This document shows positions 16,637 to 25,790 of a DNA stretch of 64,000 nucleotides, in pieces. Under the pieces are notes generated by a model. That model did no database searches, was not told the origin of the DNA, and saw only the letters and a list, made by a program, of their open reading frames with translations. A program made the position numbers and the translations under genes. The DNA is from Aerococcaceae bacterium DSM 111022 (GTDB taxonomy: Bacteria > Bacillota > Bacilli > Lactobacillales > Aerococcaceae), in the NCBI GenBank assembly GCA_015863195.1, contig JACBXO010000007.1, forward strand, positions 124,001-188,000. The letters run 5' to 3'. How positions within the stretch are numbered: position 1 is the stretch's first letter; every line of letters starts with the position of its first letter.

Positions 16637-18436
16637 TTATTGTTGGTTTAATTGCTCTGTGATAGCTTCGATTTCGTCAATAATCGAGCCAATGTAAGCA
16701 ATCGTGTCTTTGAGCGGTTGGTCGGTTGAGATATCAACGCCAGCTTCTTTGGCTAACTCTTCAGGTGAAAGTGAGCCGCCGAGTTTTAAAACGCGCGTCC
16801 AGTTTTCAGCTACGCCAGGGCCTTCAGTGCGCAATTTATTGGCAACTTGAGTTCCGATGGTTAAACCAGCTGAATAAGTGTATGGGTAAAGTCCCATGTA
16901 ATAGTGTGGTTGACGCATCCAAGTCAATTCGGCACCGGGTGTTAATTCGACGTCGTCACCCCAGAATTTTACGAGTGTGTCGTTGAAAATTTGGTTTAGA
17001 GTGTCGGCGTCCACACTTTTACCTGCATCAACTAAGCGGTACACTTCGCGCTGGTAGTAGGCTTCCATGAAATGTGTGACAAAGTTGTGGTAATAAGTTT
17101 TGGAAATCATTTGTGACAATACCCAGCGTTTCATGCGAAGGTCGTCTCCGGCAACGTCAAGTAAATGATTTTCGATTAATAATTCATTGGTTGTCGACGG
17201 TGCTTCAACGAAATACATCGAAGGGTCTGAATTCATAATATTTTGGTTGGCATGTGTTAATTGGAAATGCCCAGCGTGACCTAATTCATGTGCTAAAGTC
17301 ATTACATCAGCCATCGATTCGCTAAAGAACATTAAGATAAATGAATTGGCACCATAGGGTGACGAACAAAATGCACCGGTTCTTTTACCGGTTGTTTCTG
17401 CATAATCAATCCAGCGATTGTCGAAAGCTTCTTTCATAATTGCTAAATAATCATCACCAAGTACGGCTAATCCATCCATAATATATTGTTTAGCTTCGTC
17501 ATATGTCACTTCTGGCGTGTAATTTGGATCGATATCCAATTTCAAGTCAGCATAAGTTACTTTATCTAGATTGTGAATTTTCCCCAGTAATTTAGCATGA
17601 CGTCTCATATGAGGCGCTAATTCTTCCATAATCACGTCAATTTGACGGTCATATAAATCCACTGTCACCTCTTGGCGCTCTAATAAATAGTCAATTACCG
17701 AATCATAGCCGCGCAATTGGCTCAAAGTTTTTTCAGTTTGGACTTGTGCATTGTAAGCTGAAGCCGTTCCAGACTGATATTCTGCTATCTTTTCTGAAAA
17801 TACTTTAAACGCTTCGCGTCTGATTTCAGTATCAACATCATCTTCCAATCTTCCTTCGAAAGTATTGTAAGTCATTTCGATTGTGTTGTTTCCAACCGAA
17901 ACAGCGGGAAATTTAATATCTCTGAACTTAATGTCATTATAGCTTTGGTAAGGGAAATTGATTGTATTTGACAGGGCAGCAAGTGTTTTCTCTTCCGCTT
18001 TTGAAAGGAGATGTGGTTTATTTTTGATTAATTTAGTTAAATAAACAGTATCTTCAGGATTCGTCGCCGCTTCTTCGAGTACTTCAATCGGTAGTTGCGC
18101 TAAATCAGATTCTAAAAAACTGAGTTGTGACATCATTTGTGCCATTCTATTATCCACCATCGCTAATCTTGTTTGTGCTTCTTTGTTGAAGACATTTGTC
18201 TCAACATCTAAACTAGCATATGAAGATAATTGAACAACCGACTCCATAATTTGACGGTATTCAGCGAGTGCTTCATTTACAGTTTCCGGTTTATTAATCT
18301 TGCCGTCATATTTATCTGAAAAGTCCTGGATAGCAATGGTAGTCTTCGCCAAAGTCTGCTCAAATAATTCTTCTGTTTCAAATAATAAAGTCAAATCCCA
18401 AAGCGATTCAACTGGTACATCATGTCTATTTTTCAT
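16637..18436 (-). CDS. pepF: Oligoendopeptidase F
   Basis: A 599-aa cytosolic M3 family zinc peptidase. HELGH (about residue 383; HExxH) and the downstream glutamate-containing helix (YFVEAPSTTNE) are present, as is the long N-terminal helical domain. It cleaves short peptides of about 7-17 residues in Lactobacillales protein turnover. The ATG at 18436 (fifth codon of the longer frame) lies just after GGAGGC, which the upstream start would overlap. The 5' region contains the five-copy 41-bp repeat array. Length is normal for the family. Confidence 0.92.
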   Translation of the reverse strand: MKNRHDVPVESLWDLTLLFETEELFEQTLAKTTIAIQDFSDKYDGKINKPETVNEALAEYRQIMESVVQLSSYASLDVETNVFNKEAQTRLAMVDNRMAQMMSQLSFLESDLAQLPIEVLEEAATNPEDTVYLTKLIKNKPHLLSKAEEKTLAALSNTINFPYQSYNDIKFRDIKFPAVSVGNNTIEMTYNTFEGRLEDDVDTEIRREAFKVFSEKIAEYQSGTASAYNAQVQTEKTLSQLRGYDSVIDYLLERQEVTVDLYDRQIDVIMEELAPHMRRHAKLLGKIHNLDKVTYADLKLDIDPNYTPEVTYDEAKQYIMDGLAVLGDDYLAIMKEAFDNRWIDYAETTGKRTGAFCSSPYGANSFILMFFSESMADVMTLAHELGHAGHFQLTHANQNIMNSDPSMYFVEAPSTTNELLIENHLLDVAGDDLRMKRWVLSQMISKTYYHNFVTHFMEAYYQREVYRLVDAGKSVDADTLNQIFNDTLVKFWGDDVELTPGAELTWMRQPHYYMGLYPYTYSAGLTIGTQVANKLRTEGPGVAENWTRVLKLGGSLSPEELAKEAGVDISTDQPLKDTIAYIGSIIDEIEAITEQLNQQ

Positions 18437-18589
18437 AAATGCCTCCACGTCAATGTTATTTTATTAGATTAAATATAACACATAATGCTGCCGAGTAGAA
18501 CTGGATAGATTGGTTGAAAGAATATGGGAGTGAGGTTGGGCTGGAGCTTGAGTAGGTTCGTGGATCGAGAAGGTGCGGCAGTACTAACA

Positions 18590-18820
18590 CGAATTTAATA
18601 CTTTAGATTGGTAAATATTCTTGGGAAGATTGACGAATTGTTAATCTTCGCTCGGTTTAGCTTGAGGAGATTGATGGATTGTTAATCTTCGCTCGGTTTA
18701 GCTTGAGGAGATTGATGGATTGTTAATCTTCGCTCGGTTTATCTTGAGCAGATTGACGGATTGTTAATCTTTGCTTGGGGTAGTTAGAGCAGATTGATGC
18801 TTCGTCAATCTGTTCTTGGT
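18590..18820. repeat. Array of about five 41-bp repeats upstream of pepF
   Basis: Core ATTGTTAATCTTCGCTCGG recurs at 18637, 18678, 18719 and 18760, exactly 41 bp apart, with a diverged fifth unit near 18791. Each unit has AGATT/AATCT as a short inverted repeat, and the last unit has a perfect CAGATTGA/TCAATCTG hairpin. There is no ORF. The remainder of the 18437-18956 gap holds only AG-rich sequence. Confidence 0.8.
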
Positions 18821-18952
18821 TTTGAGAGAGAAGTGAAGAGAAGAGAGAAGAGGCATCTCTCCTCGACCAGATAAAATTAAGGAGCGAGAAGAACTGTCTC
18901 TCTTTGCCACTTAATACCTGCTTTTGAATCTAAAGAATCATTTTATACAAAT

Positions 18953-18977
18953 AAAAAACCCCGCAATGCGAGGTTAA
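18953..18977 (-). terminator. Rho-independent terminator
   Basis: On the minus strand AACCTCGC pairs with GCGGGGTT, loop ATT, followed by a run of six T. It ends the nitroreductase gene. Confidence 0.75.
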
Positions 18978-18988
18978 AGTGTAGTATA

Positions 18989-19585
18989 TTAGTCACGAGA
19001 GATAACTTGTTCACTTGGGTCCATTTTTTCTTTTTTGTCAGCTGGGTGCTCGATTGAACCGAATGGCATTTGAGCATTCATTTCCCATGAATCTGGTAAG
19101 TTGAACTCTTCGCGAATTGATTTGTCAAAACCTTGTGCATAACCGATGTTAAAGTGTTGTAATGACGCACCTAAATCGACTTCGCGTAATGCTAACCATG
19201 TTGCATATTCAGCGATCGCAGCATGTTGCTCTTTATAAAGAGTTTGTCTTTCTTCATTTGCTGGGATACCTGCTTTAATTGCATCGTGGTCTTCGAAGAA
19301 TACAACAGTACCAAATCCAGCTTTTGCTCCGTCGAAGATACCTTGGTAGTTAGCGAACATATCGCCTAAAACTTCTTTTTGAGTAGCTTCTAAGATTTCC
19401 CATAGACGAGCATGTGAGTCCCCAGTGAATACAACAGCACGTGAAGTTTGTGAGTTCATTGCTGAAGGAACTGATTGTAATACATTTTGTACTAATTCTC
19501 TAATTTCTTCTGGTGTTTGGGAAACATTAGTTCCAATAACGTATTCTGAGTGGCGTTCGCCTAATAAATTTAAAAAGTTTGACAT
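18989..19585 (-). CDS. Nitroreductase family protein
   Basis: A 198-aa FMN-dependent oxidoreductase of the NfsA/NfsB-like superfamily. It starts with the RHSEY motif that binds FMN phosphate and has the central VVFFEDHDAI region and a C-terminal GSIEHPADKK. These enzymes reduce nitro groups, quinones or flavins with NAD(P)H. ATG follows TAGGAGAG. It stands between the repeat array and the HD hydrolase (divergent), with its own terminator. Confidence 0.85.
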   Translation of the reverse strand: MSNFLNLLGERHSEYVIGTNVSQTPEEIRELVQNVLQSVPSAMNSQTSRAVVFTGDSHARLWEILEATQKEVLGDMFANYQGIFDGAKAGFGTVVFFEDHDAIKAGIPANEERQTLYKEQHAAIAEYATWLALREVDLGASLQHFNIGYAQGFDKSIREEFNLPDSWEMNAQMPFGSIEHPADKKEKMDPSEQVISRD

Positions 19586-19738
19586 GTTATCTCTCCTAAA
19601 TTGTTATTTCGAATTAAAATTAATTCCAATATTTATATTATAAAATTAATCAAAGTTAGTCAAGGTTAAAGCGGTTTTTTAGTGAAATTAGTATGCAAGT
19701 TCACAAAGTGTTTATTATAAAGAGAGTAGGATAATCGA

Positions 19739-20386
19739 ATGAATGTGAAATTAATACAAGAAAAAGTATCGCAATTATTTAAGGAAGAAAAGACAGGTCA
19801 TGGATGGGAACATATCAAAAGAGTGGTATCGAATTGTCAAATGATTCTGGAAGAGCTAGATGATGACAACATCAATACACACATAGTTATTGCTGCCGCT
19901 TATGTACATGACTTGATTGATGATAAACTTTTTACAGATTTAATCGAAGCTGAGTACGTGACAAGAAAATTATTAAAAGATGCGGGTGCAAATGCCGAAG
20001 AAATCGAAGCGATTATTGATATTTGTCACAAGCAATCTTTTTCAGCAAATCTTGAAAAAGCTCAAAGTTTAACAATTGAAGGTCAAATTGTTCAGGATGC
20101 TGACCGCCTAGATGCGATTGGGGCAATTGGTATTTTACGAACGGCTTATTATGGTGGTTCTAAGGGGCATCAATTGTATAGTGAGGAAATTGACAAAAAT
20201 CCCGATTTCAAAGATAAATCAAGTTATCGACAAACAGAAAATGTTATTCAGCACTTTTATGACAAATTACTAAAGATAGAAGATTTGATGAACACTGAAG
20301 TAGCTAAAACAATCGCAGCGCAAAGAACGGTTTATATGCGTGACTTCTTACATCAATTGGAATTAGAACTAGAAGGGAATGGATGA
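19739..20386 (+). CDS. HD domain phosphohydrolase
   Basis: A 215-aa protein of the HD superfamily (YedJ-like). Metal-binding residues appear in order: HGWEHI (first His), YVHDLID (HD), the later ICHKQSF, and DADRLDAIG-type Asp. It probably hydrolyses a phosphoester or nucleotide; the substrate is unknown. ATG follows a GAGAGTAGG site. It lies between a nitroreductase (divergent) and a secreted PepSY protein, with no obvious operon partner. Confidence 0.8.
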   Translation: MNVKLIQEKVSQLFKEEKTGHGWEHIKRVVSNCQMILEELDDDNINTHIVIAAAYVHDLIDDKLFTDLIEAEYVTRKLLKDAGANAEEIEAIIDICHKQSFSANLEKAQSLTIEGQIVQDADRLDAIGAIGILRTAYYGGSKGHQLYSEEIDKNPDFKDKSSYRQTENVIQHFYDKLLKIEDLMNTEVAKTIAAQRTVYMRDFLHQLELELEGNG

Positions 20387-20499
20387 TTTTCCCTAAAAAG
20401 GTGATAAGGTTTTGAGCATAATGTTTTCAATATTCTGAAAAATAACGTACAATATATTTATAAACGTTAAAAAATCAAATAGAAAGAGGTCATTACATT

Positions 20500-21132
20500 A
20501 TGAAGAAATCACTAAAATCTTTAGTTGCTTTATCGTTAGCAGGGTTAGTATTGGGTTCAGCGAGCTTAGGTTATGTTTCTGCCCAAGAATCAGAGTCATC
20601 TGAGGCTGCTTCGAGCGAATCGGTGGAATCAAGCGCGTCATCTGAATCGACTGAGTCTACTGAAGGCGAAGAGACAGAAGGTAGTGAATTACAACAAGCA
20701 GTTGCTGCGGCAGTAGAGGCATTTGAGGCTGAATATGCGGATGCAGAAATCAATGAAATTGATGTTGAATTAAACCGTGATGGCTCTTACGAAATCGATG
20801 TTGATGGATTTGACGACACAACGGATTATGAAATTACATATCGCTCTGACAATGCTGAAGTGACAAGTCGCGAAACTGAATCAGAAGACGACAATCAAGA
20901 TGAACAAGCTTTAGACTTAGAAGCGGTAATCACAATTGATGAAGCAACTGAAATTGCATTATCTGAAGCAAGTTTAGAAACAGCAACGAGCTGGAACTTA
21001 GATCATGATGATGACAACGACGTTCCTGAGTGGCAAGTAAGCTTCGACGAAGATGAAAATGGCGGTCAAGAAGCCGAAGTTACAATCAACGCAAATGACG
21101 GTACTGTCATCGAAACTGAATTAGACGACTAA
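20500..21132 (+). CDS. Secreted acidic PepSY-domain protein
   Basis: A 210-aa protein with a signal peptide (KKS, hydrophobic run, cleavage after VSA at about residue 28). A Ser/Glu-rich linker follows (residues about 30-60), then two PepSY-like beta-alpha modules: about 65-120 (EINEIDVELNRDGSYEIDVDG) and 140-208 (EWQVSFDEDENGGQEAEV). No lipobox Cys is seen, so it is secreted rather than lipid-anchored. PepSY domains are thought to inhibit peptidases or bind the wall. It is strongly acidic (D/E). A strong terminator follows at 21165. Confidence 0.8.
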   Translation: MKKSLKSLVALSLAGLVLGSASLGYVSAQESESSEAASSESVESSASSESTESTEGEETEGSELQQAVAAAVEAFEAEYADAEINEIDVELNRDGSYEIDVDGFDDTTDYEITYRSDNAEVTSRETESEDDNQDEQALDLEAVITIDEATEIALSEASLETATSWNLDHDDDNDVPEWQVSFDEDENGGQEAEVTINANDGTVIETELDD

Positions 21133-21164
21133 TTAAGTCCAACGTTTAAATTATTATTACGGGC

Positions 21165-21205
21165 GCCCTGAAGTAGTTTTCAAACTACTTTGGGGCTTTT
21201 TTTGT
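21165..21205 (+). terminator. Rho-independent terminator
   Basis: GCCC plus AAGTAGTTT pairs with AAACTACTT and GGGC, followed by seven T residues. It ends the PepSY gene. Confidence 0.9.
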
Positions 21206-21298
21206 TGGGGAAAATTGGGCTGATCATTTAAAAAAACTAACTCCGATGCGATCGCTGCGTGTATGTGAATTTAAATTAAGTTAAAGGTCATGATAAGT

Positions 21299-22048
21299 AG
21301 TTGTTTTGAATCGTGTATGGCGGATAACAACTAGCCTCTGAACCCTGAGTTATTATACGAACGTATAATAAGTGTCCCAAAAAATCGTAGAAGTTATACG
21401 CAATTGCTAAAACGTATAACTTTTAGCCCCTAAACCCTGAGTAATTATACGAACGTATAATTTGTCCCAAATAAAATCATAGAAGTTATACGTAATCGCG
21501 AAAAACGTACAACTTTCAGCCTCTGAACCCTGAGTTATTATACGAACGTATAATTTGTCCTCCAAAAAATCATAGAAGTTATACGTAATCGCGAAAACGT
21601 ATAACTTTCAGCCTCTGAATCATGAGTTATTATACGAACGTATAATTTGTCCTCCAAAAAATCATAGAAGTTATACGTAATCGCGAAAACGTATAACTTT
21701 TAGCCTCTGTACCATGAGTAATTATACGAACGTATAATTTGTCCCAAATAAAATCATAGAAGTTATACGTAATCGCGAAAACGTATAACTTTTAGCCCTA
21801 AAACCCTGAGTAATTATACGAACGTATAATTTGTCCCAAATAAAATCGTAGAAGTTATACGTAATCGCCAAAACGTATAACTTTCAGCCTCTGAACCATG
21901 AGTAATTATACGAACGTATAATTTGTCCCAAATAAAAGCATAGAAGTTATACGTAATCGCCAAAACGTATAACTTTTAGCCCCTAAACCCTGAGTAATTA
22001 TACGAACGTATAATTTGATCCCCAAAAAATCATAGAAGTTATACGATT
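21299..22048. repeat. Eight-copy 92-bp palindrome array between convergent genes
   Basis: The perfect 16-bp palindrome TTATACGAACGTATAA recurs at 21353, 21445, 21538, 21630, 21722, 21814, 21906 and 21998, i.e. every 92-93 bp. Between copies lies a second inverted repeat, AAGTTATACG with CGTATAACTT around a loop of about 12 nt, in seven copies plus a half copy. Upstream at 21299-21332 a copy uses different arms (AGTTGTT/AACAACT), so the stem, not its sequence, is preserved. There is no ORF. The array ends near 22048. Possible roles are protein-binding sites, a DNA structural site, or a repeat-derived RNA. Confidence 0.9.
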
Positions 22049-22092
22049 TTATAAATACAGCTCCTTTTCCATTAACGTCCACCTAATCCTAA

Positions 22093-22131
22093 CAACAAAA
22101 AAATCACAGCAGAGAAACTCCACTGTGATTA
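22093..22131 (-). terminator. Rho-independent terminator
   Basis: On the minus strand AATCACAG and CTGTGATT pair around a CAGTGGAGTTTCTCTG-like loop, followed by a long T-run. It ends the thrE operon. Confidence 0.8.
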
Positions 22132-22140
22132 CAGACTATG

Positions 22141-22590
22141 CTAATCATAACTTTTGCGGCGCATTTTCGAGAAGCCTAATTCTAACTCGAGCAGCTTAAC
22201 AACCATGAAACCTACAACAATCGCGCCTAGTGCCATGATGACATCACCGAAATACTTGAAAAATTCTGTTGTATTGCCTTCAACCATGCGGCGGACAGTC
22301 ATATAAGCAGCGCCTCCAGGAACTAAAGGAACAATGGCAGGAATATTTAAAACAATGACAGGAACTTTTAGCTTACGAGCGGCGAAGGCACATAAGACAC
22401 CAATAACCAGCGCGCCGACGAAATTGGAAATCCCATAATTGTTTGTAAAATTATTCGTAATCCAATATGAAACCCAACCAAAAGCTCCAATCCACCCACT
22501 CCAAAAAAGTAAATTTTTAGGAAGATTGAAAATAATACCAAAACAGATAGTTGAGATAAATGATAATAATAAATTGTTTAAAAATGTCAT
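22141..22590 (-). CDS. Threonine/serine exporter, small membrane subunit (ThrE, DUF3815)
   Basis: A 149-aa membrane protein with about five helices, matching the short (DUF3815) half of the two-part ThrE exporter. VIVLNIPAIVPLVPGGAAYMTV is the conserved PxxPGxxxY-type segment. It is translated 12 bp after the large subunit, in one operon, so the pair forms one transporter for threonine, serine or related amino acids. The stop is followed by a strong terminator. Confidence 0.75.
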   Translation of the reverse strand: MTFLNNLLLSFISTICFGIIFNLPKNLLFWSGWIGAFGWVSYWITNNFTNNYGISNFVGALVIGVLCAFAARKLKVPVIVLNIPAIVPLVPGGAAYMTVRRMVEGNTTEFFKYFGDVIMALGAIVVGFMVVKLLELELGFSKMRRKSYD

Positions 22591-22601
22591 GTTCTAACCT
22601 C

Positions 22602-23348
22602 CTAAAATAGCATAATAATTAATGCAATACCGATACCAATAACAAATGAAATGAGAATAGCTTCCACCATACGAATCAGACCAGTAATAAGTTGACCTTC
22701 AAATAAGTCACGCATTGCGGAAGTGAGAGCAACTCCAGGAACGAGTGGCATGATACATCCCATAATGACATTATCGAGATTCGAGATTAAACCGGAACTA
22801 AATAAGGCAGTTGCAAAAATTGCTAAGAAAATCGAAGCGATTAAGTCATTGATGAATTTAATACGGTATCTCATAAAGACATATTCTGAAATAAAATAGC
22901 CCATACTTCCTAAAAAGAAGGTGAAGATACTATCTGACAAGACACCACCAAAAAGTAACATTAATGCCACACTGGCAATGCCTGAAGCAATGACTCTCGA
23001 ATGCTGGGAATGACTCGTACTAAGCTGGTCGATATCAATCAATTTTTGATAAAATTCTTCTAAAGTAATTTTTCTAATCGCATAAAGTCTTGATAATTCA
23101 TTGGTTTGAATAATTTTATTTAAATTGTTTGATCGATTTTTGGCTTGTACTAACTGAGCTTGAGAGCTGTCATTAATGGTCATCATAATACCAGTGGCCA
23201 TGACAAAAGCATTGGCATCTTGAATATTACTGTTTAAAGCAATGCGCTGCATCGTATCTTCAATACGGTACCCCTCACTACCTGACTCCATCATGATTTT
23301 ACCCGCGAGTAAGCAAGTTGAAATGACTAATTGATTTTCGTTTTCCAT
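22602..23348 (-). CDS. Threonine/serine exporter, large subunit (ThrE, DUF1212)
   Basis: A 248-aa membrane protein. The N-terminal cytosolic part contains GKIMMESGSEGYRIEDTM, typical of DUF1212, and the C-terminal half has five helices including a PGVALTSAMRDLFEG loop. It is the first gene of the two-gene ThrE exporter operon. Upstream (23446-23459) lies TGAAAACGTTAATA on the minus strand, 13 of 14 matches to a catabolite response element; this is only suggestive. Confidence 0.8.
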   Translation of the reverse strand: MENENQLVISTCLLAGKIMMESGSEGYRIEDTMQRIALNSNIQDANAFVMATGIMMTINDSSQAQLVQAKNRSNNLNKIIQTNELSRLYAIRKITLEEFYQKLIDIDQLSTSHSQHSRVIASGIASVALMLLFGGVLSDSIFTFFLGSMGYFISEYVFMRYRIKFINDLIASIFLAIFATALFSSGLISNLDNVIMGCIMPLVPGVALTSAMRDLFEGQLITGLIRMVEAILISFVIGIGIALIIMLF

Positions 23349-23470
23349 ATGAACCTCAATTCTTTATCTTATAATATTTTCTAGTTAATTTAACGTGTCT
23401 TATGGTAACACACTAAAAAATATTATAACATTAAAAAATTAATATTAACGTTTTCAATATAGTAAACCAA

Positions 23471-23503
23471 AAAAGGGCAACTATCATTTTCGGTTAGTTG
23501 CCC
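23471..23503 (-). terminator. Rho-independent terminator
   Basis: GGGCAACTA (23475-23483) and TAGTTGCCC (23495-23503) pair around ATCATTTTCGG. The minus-strand transcript ends in TTTTTT. It ends the 76-aa gene. Confidence 0.85.
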
Positions 23504-23526
23504 TGAATTACCATTAATACTTAATT

Positions 23527-23757
23527 TTAATCACGCCAATAATTATTCGCAGCAGCGACGGTTTGGAAGTTAATTGCGACTACTTGTGATGCAAAAGTGA
23601 GTGAATCTGGATTTGTCGCATATACTGGGCGTAATAGTTTTCGCACTTCTGCATCTGGCTGAGTCATTCCCACTGCTTTTCGTGCGAGTTTCATTGCTAA
23701 ATCATATCCCTCTTCGGGTGTGTCTGTAATGAGTGTAGGTAACCAAGTTTCTGACAT
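23527..23757 (-). CDS. Hypothetical 76-aa protein, predicted FNR-activated
   Basis: A small soluble protein with no signal peptide or membrane helix, rich in Ala, Thr and Leu (MSETWLPTLITDTPEEG at the start, VAINFQTVAAANNYW at the end). I do not recognise its family. Its AGAAGGAG site is strong and its terminator intact. Upstream is a perfect FNR-type box with a -10 (TAAGAT) at the class II spacing, so it is likely induced with the HMA/ATPase group when oxygen is low. A divergent FAD oxidoreductase lies on the other side of the box. Confidence 0.6.
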   Translation of the reverse strand: MSETWLPTLITDTPEEGYDLAMKLARKAVGMTQPDAEVRKLLRPVYATNPDSLTFASQVVAINFQTVAAANNYWRD

Positions 23758-23810
23758 AATAATCGCTCCTTCTAATATGATAAATTAATCTTAACAACGA
23801 AACCGATTAC

Positions 23811-23834
23811 AAAACTTGATGCACATCAAGTTTT
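23811..23834. promoter_or_regulatory. FNR-type box (24-bp perfect palindrome) and -10 for the 76-aa gene
   Basis: TTGATGCACATCAA (23816-23829) lies within a palindrome with 11-bp arms (AAAACTTGATG). On the minus strand a -10 TAAGAT (plus 23788-23793) lies exactly 22 nt away, which puts the box at -41.5. It may also affect the divergent oxidoreductase at 23954. Confidence 0.75.
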
Positions 23835-23953
23835 GACAAGAAACTAAAACAAGCAACCATACTTTTAAAAAGACCATCAAACAGCGCTTCACAATACAAA
23901 TTATAAGAAGTTTGCTAAAATGAAGATAGATATTTCTAAATGGAGGGAATTTT

Positions 23954-25144
23954 ATGAACAAAGAGTATAAATATATAATCATAGGTGGAGGAATGGCAGG
24001 AGCCAATGCGGCCATTGAAATTCAGAAAAATGCCCCTGAAGGCTCACTATTAATCGTCACCGAAGAAGCAGATAAACCTTATCACAGGCCACCTTTGACG
24101 AAAGAATTATGGACCGACCCTAATTATAATGAAGCAACAATTTACTATGATTTCCCTAACGAAGAAGCGATTGATTTCTTAACTGAAACTACTGTCACAG
24201 AAATCAATCCAAAAGAAAAAGTCATCAAAACGGATCAAAATGCTACCTATCAATATGATAAATTATTATACGCGATTGGTGGGACGCCTAATTGGATTGA
24301 AGGCCCTAAAAGCGACCGTGTATTAGCCATTAGACATTTCGACGATTACCGCAAATTGCGCCAATATGCGCCAAAAGGCAGTAACGCGATTGTTGTCGGT
24401 GGGGGCTGGGTTGGCGCTGAATTAGCAGCAGCCTTACAAATGAATCAAGTTGAAACGACTCTCGTTTTCCCAGATGAAATCCTAAATGAAAAGCGACTGC
24501 CATTAGAATTAGCCGAAAAATTTGAGCAAAGCTTCATCGACGCGGATGTTTCACTCATCAATGATGCTAAAGCGGACCACTATGAAGCAACCGGCGACAA
24601 AGTAACACTCCACCTCGAAGATGGCCAAGAATTAACCGCGGATGTCTTGATTTTAGGAATAGGAATTAAACCAAAGCTGGAACTCGCAGAAGCAGCTGGC
24701 CTCGAAGTAGGAAATGGCGTCATTGCGAACGAATATCTCCAGTCTTCCGACAAAGATATTTATGTAGCCGGGGACGTACTCAACTATATCGACCTAATAA
24801 TGGGACGCAAAAAATTTGAACACGAAGAACAAGCTGAAAAATCTGGCCAAACAGCAGGCCGCAATATGACCGGTGCCAAAGAAGTTTACGATCACGCTGC
24901 GCCCCTCTCTTACACAGATGTATTAGATATATCAATCGAAGGCGTTGGTGACATGAGCCGCAACCGCGATGATGCGCTAATCGAAGCGACAGATAATGGT
25001 TATATCGTATACTATCTATCAAATGGTAAGCCGTCAGGCATACTGACTTATAACACCAAAGTCGACCTCGACCAAGCCCGCCAAATCCTCGCCAACCCAC
25101 CTGAAACTACCGAAGAACTAAGAGGATCCCTCAAGCCTTTATAA
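23954..25144 (+). CDS. FAD-dependent NAD(P)H oxidoreductase of the ferredoxin-reductase/AIF type
   Basis: A 396-aa class I pyridine nucleotide-disulfide oxidoreductase fold: IIIGGGMAGANAAIE (FAD), VVGGGWVGAELAAAL (NAD(P)H) and YVAGDVLNYID (second FAD site). It lacks the active-site CxxxxC disulfide, so it fits the ferredoxin/rubredoxin reductase or AIF branch rather than thioredoxin or lipoamide families. Electron acceptor unknown. ATG follows TGGAGGG. It lies divergent from the 76-aa gene, sharing an intergenic region with an FNR-type box, so it could be part of an oxygen-responsive pair. Confidence 0.82.
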   Translation: MNKEYKYIIIGGGMAGANAAIEIQKNAPEGSLLIVTEEADKPYHRPPLTKELWTDPNYNEATIYYDFPNEEAIDFLTETTVTEINPKEKVIKTDQNATYQYDKLLYAIGGTPNWIEGPKSDRVLAIRHFDDYRKLRQYAPKGSNAIVVGGGWVGAELAAALQMNQVETTLVFPDEILNEKRLPLELAEKFEQSFIDADVSLINDAKADHYEATGDKVTLHLEDGQELTADVLILGIGIKPKLELAEAAGLEVGNGVIANEYLQSSDKDIYVAGDVLNYIDLIMGRKKFEHEEQAEKSGQTAGRNMTGAKEVYDHAAPLSYTDVLDISIEGVGDMSRNRDDALIEATDNGYIVYYLSNGKPSGILTYNTKVDLDQARQILANPPETTEELRGSLKPL

Positions 25145-25198
25145 AAAGTATGGCAGATAATATAAAAGTAACTACGATTATTATTTAAGGAGGGAACG

Positions 25199-25696
25199 TT
25201 GAAAACAGTATTAAAAGCAACGATCATCGAAGAATTAACGATTTTTGCTGAAGACTTCCTTCTCGAAAATTATCAATTAACCTTAACGATTCCTATCGAA
25301 ATTAATGGACGGCTCAAAAGACGTATGGGCTGTTTTCACTTTACAAGAGACGGGGAACCGGTAAAAATTGATTTAAGCAAAAATCTGATTGAATATAATG
25401 AGTTTGAAATTGTTAAAAATGTTTTAATGCATGAACTGATTCATTACGCTTTGTTTGTTCAAAATAAACCTTATTGGGACGGGCATCCTGTATTCGAAAA
25501 AGAATTAGAACAACATGCTGCAAGTTCAACTGGGACACTTAAAATGACACAAAACCATCATGTCTACCATTGTGGATGCAATCATATTCACCGACTACAA
25601 ATTAAGACGGGTACAAAATATCTTTGCACTATGTGTGGTGAAAGATTAGTCTATTCGCATGAATATCAGCCTGAAAAATATCTTCAGATTAAATAG
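25199..25696 (+). CDS. SprT-like zinc protease family protein
   Basis: A 165-aa protein with HELIH (HExxH, residue about 81), the SprT signature, and a C-terminal zinc-ribbon (HCGCNH and CTMCG). SprT-type proteins are possible metalloproteases related to Spartan; the bacterial role is unknown. The gene starts with TTG 25199 after AAGGAGGG. The 16-bp AAAAGTATGGCAGATA element that brackets the LysM gene lies about 40 bp upstream. Confidence 0.85.
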   Translation: MKTVLKATIIEELTIFAEDFLLENYQLTLTIPIEINGRLKRRMGCFHFTRDGEPVKIDLSKNLIEYNEFEIVKNVLMHELIHYALFVQNKPYWDGHPVFEKELEQHAASSTGTLKMTQNHHVYHCGCNHIHRLQIKTGTKYLCTMCGERLVYSHEYQPEKYLQIK

Positions 25697-25790
25697 AGTC
25701 GGTTGAAAAGAAAAAATGTTCTGTTATAATATTAGTTAGAATCCGAGATAAAAACGTAAATTACAAATTTTTAGCTAAGGAGCGATAGCA

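Noticed and set aside
21299-22048. CRISPR array
   Set aside because: The whole 92-bp unit, including what would be the spacer, is repeated almost unchanged, and no cas gene is seen.
23446-23459. Catabolite response element before thrE, and a second at 63727-63740
   Set aside because: Each has one mismatch in a short degenerate motif, which is expected by chance in an AT-rich window of this size.
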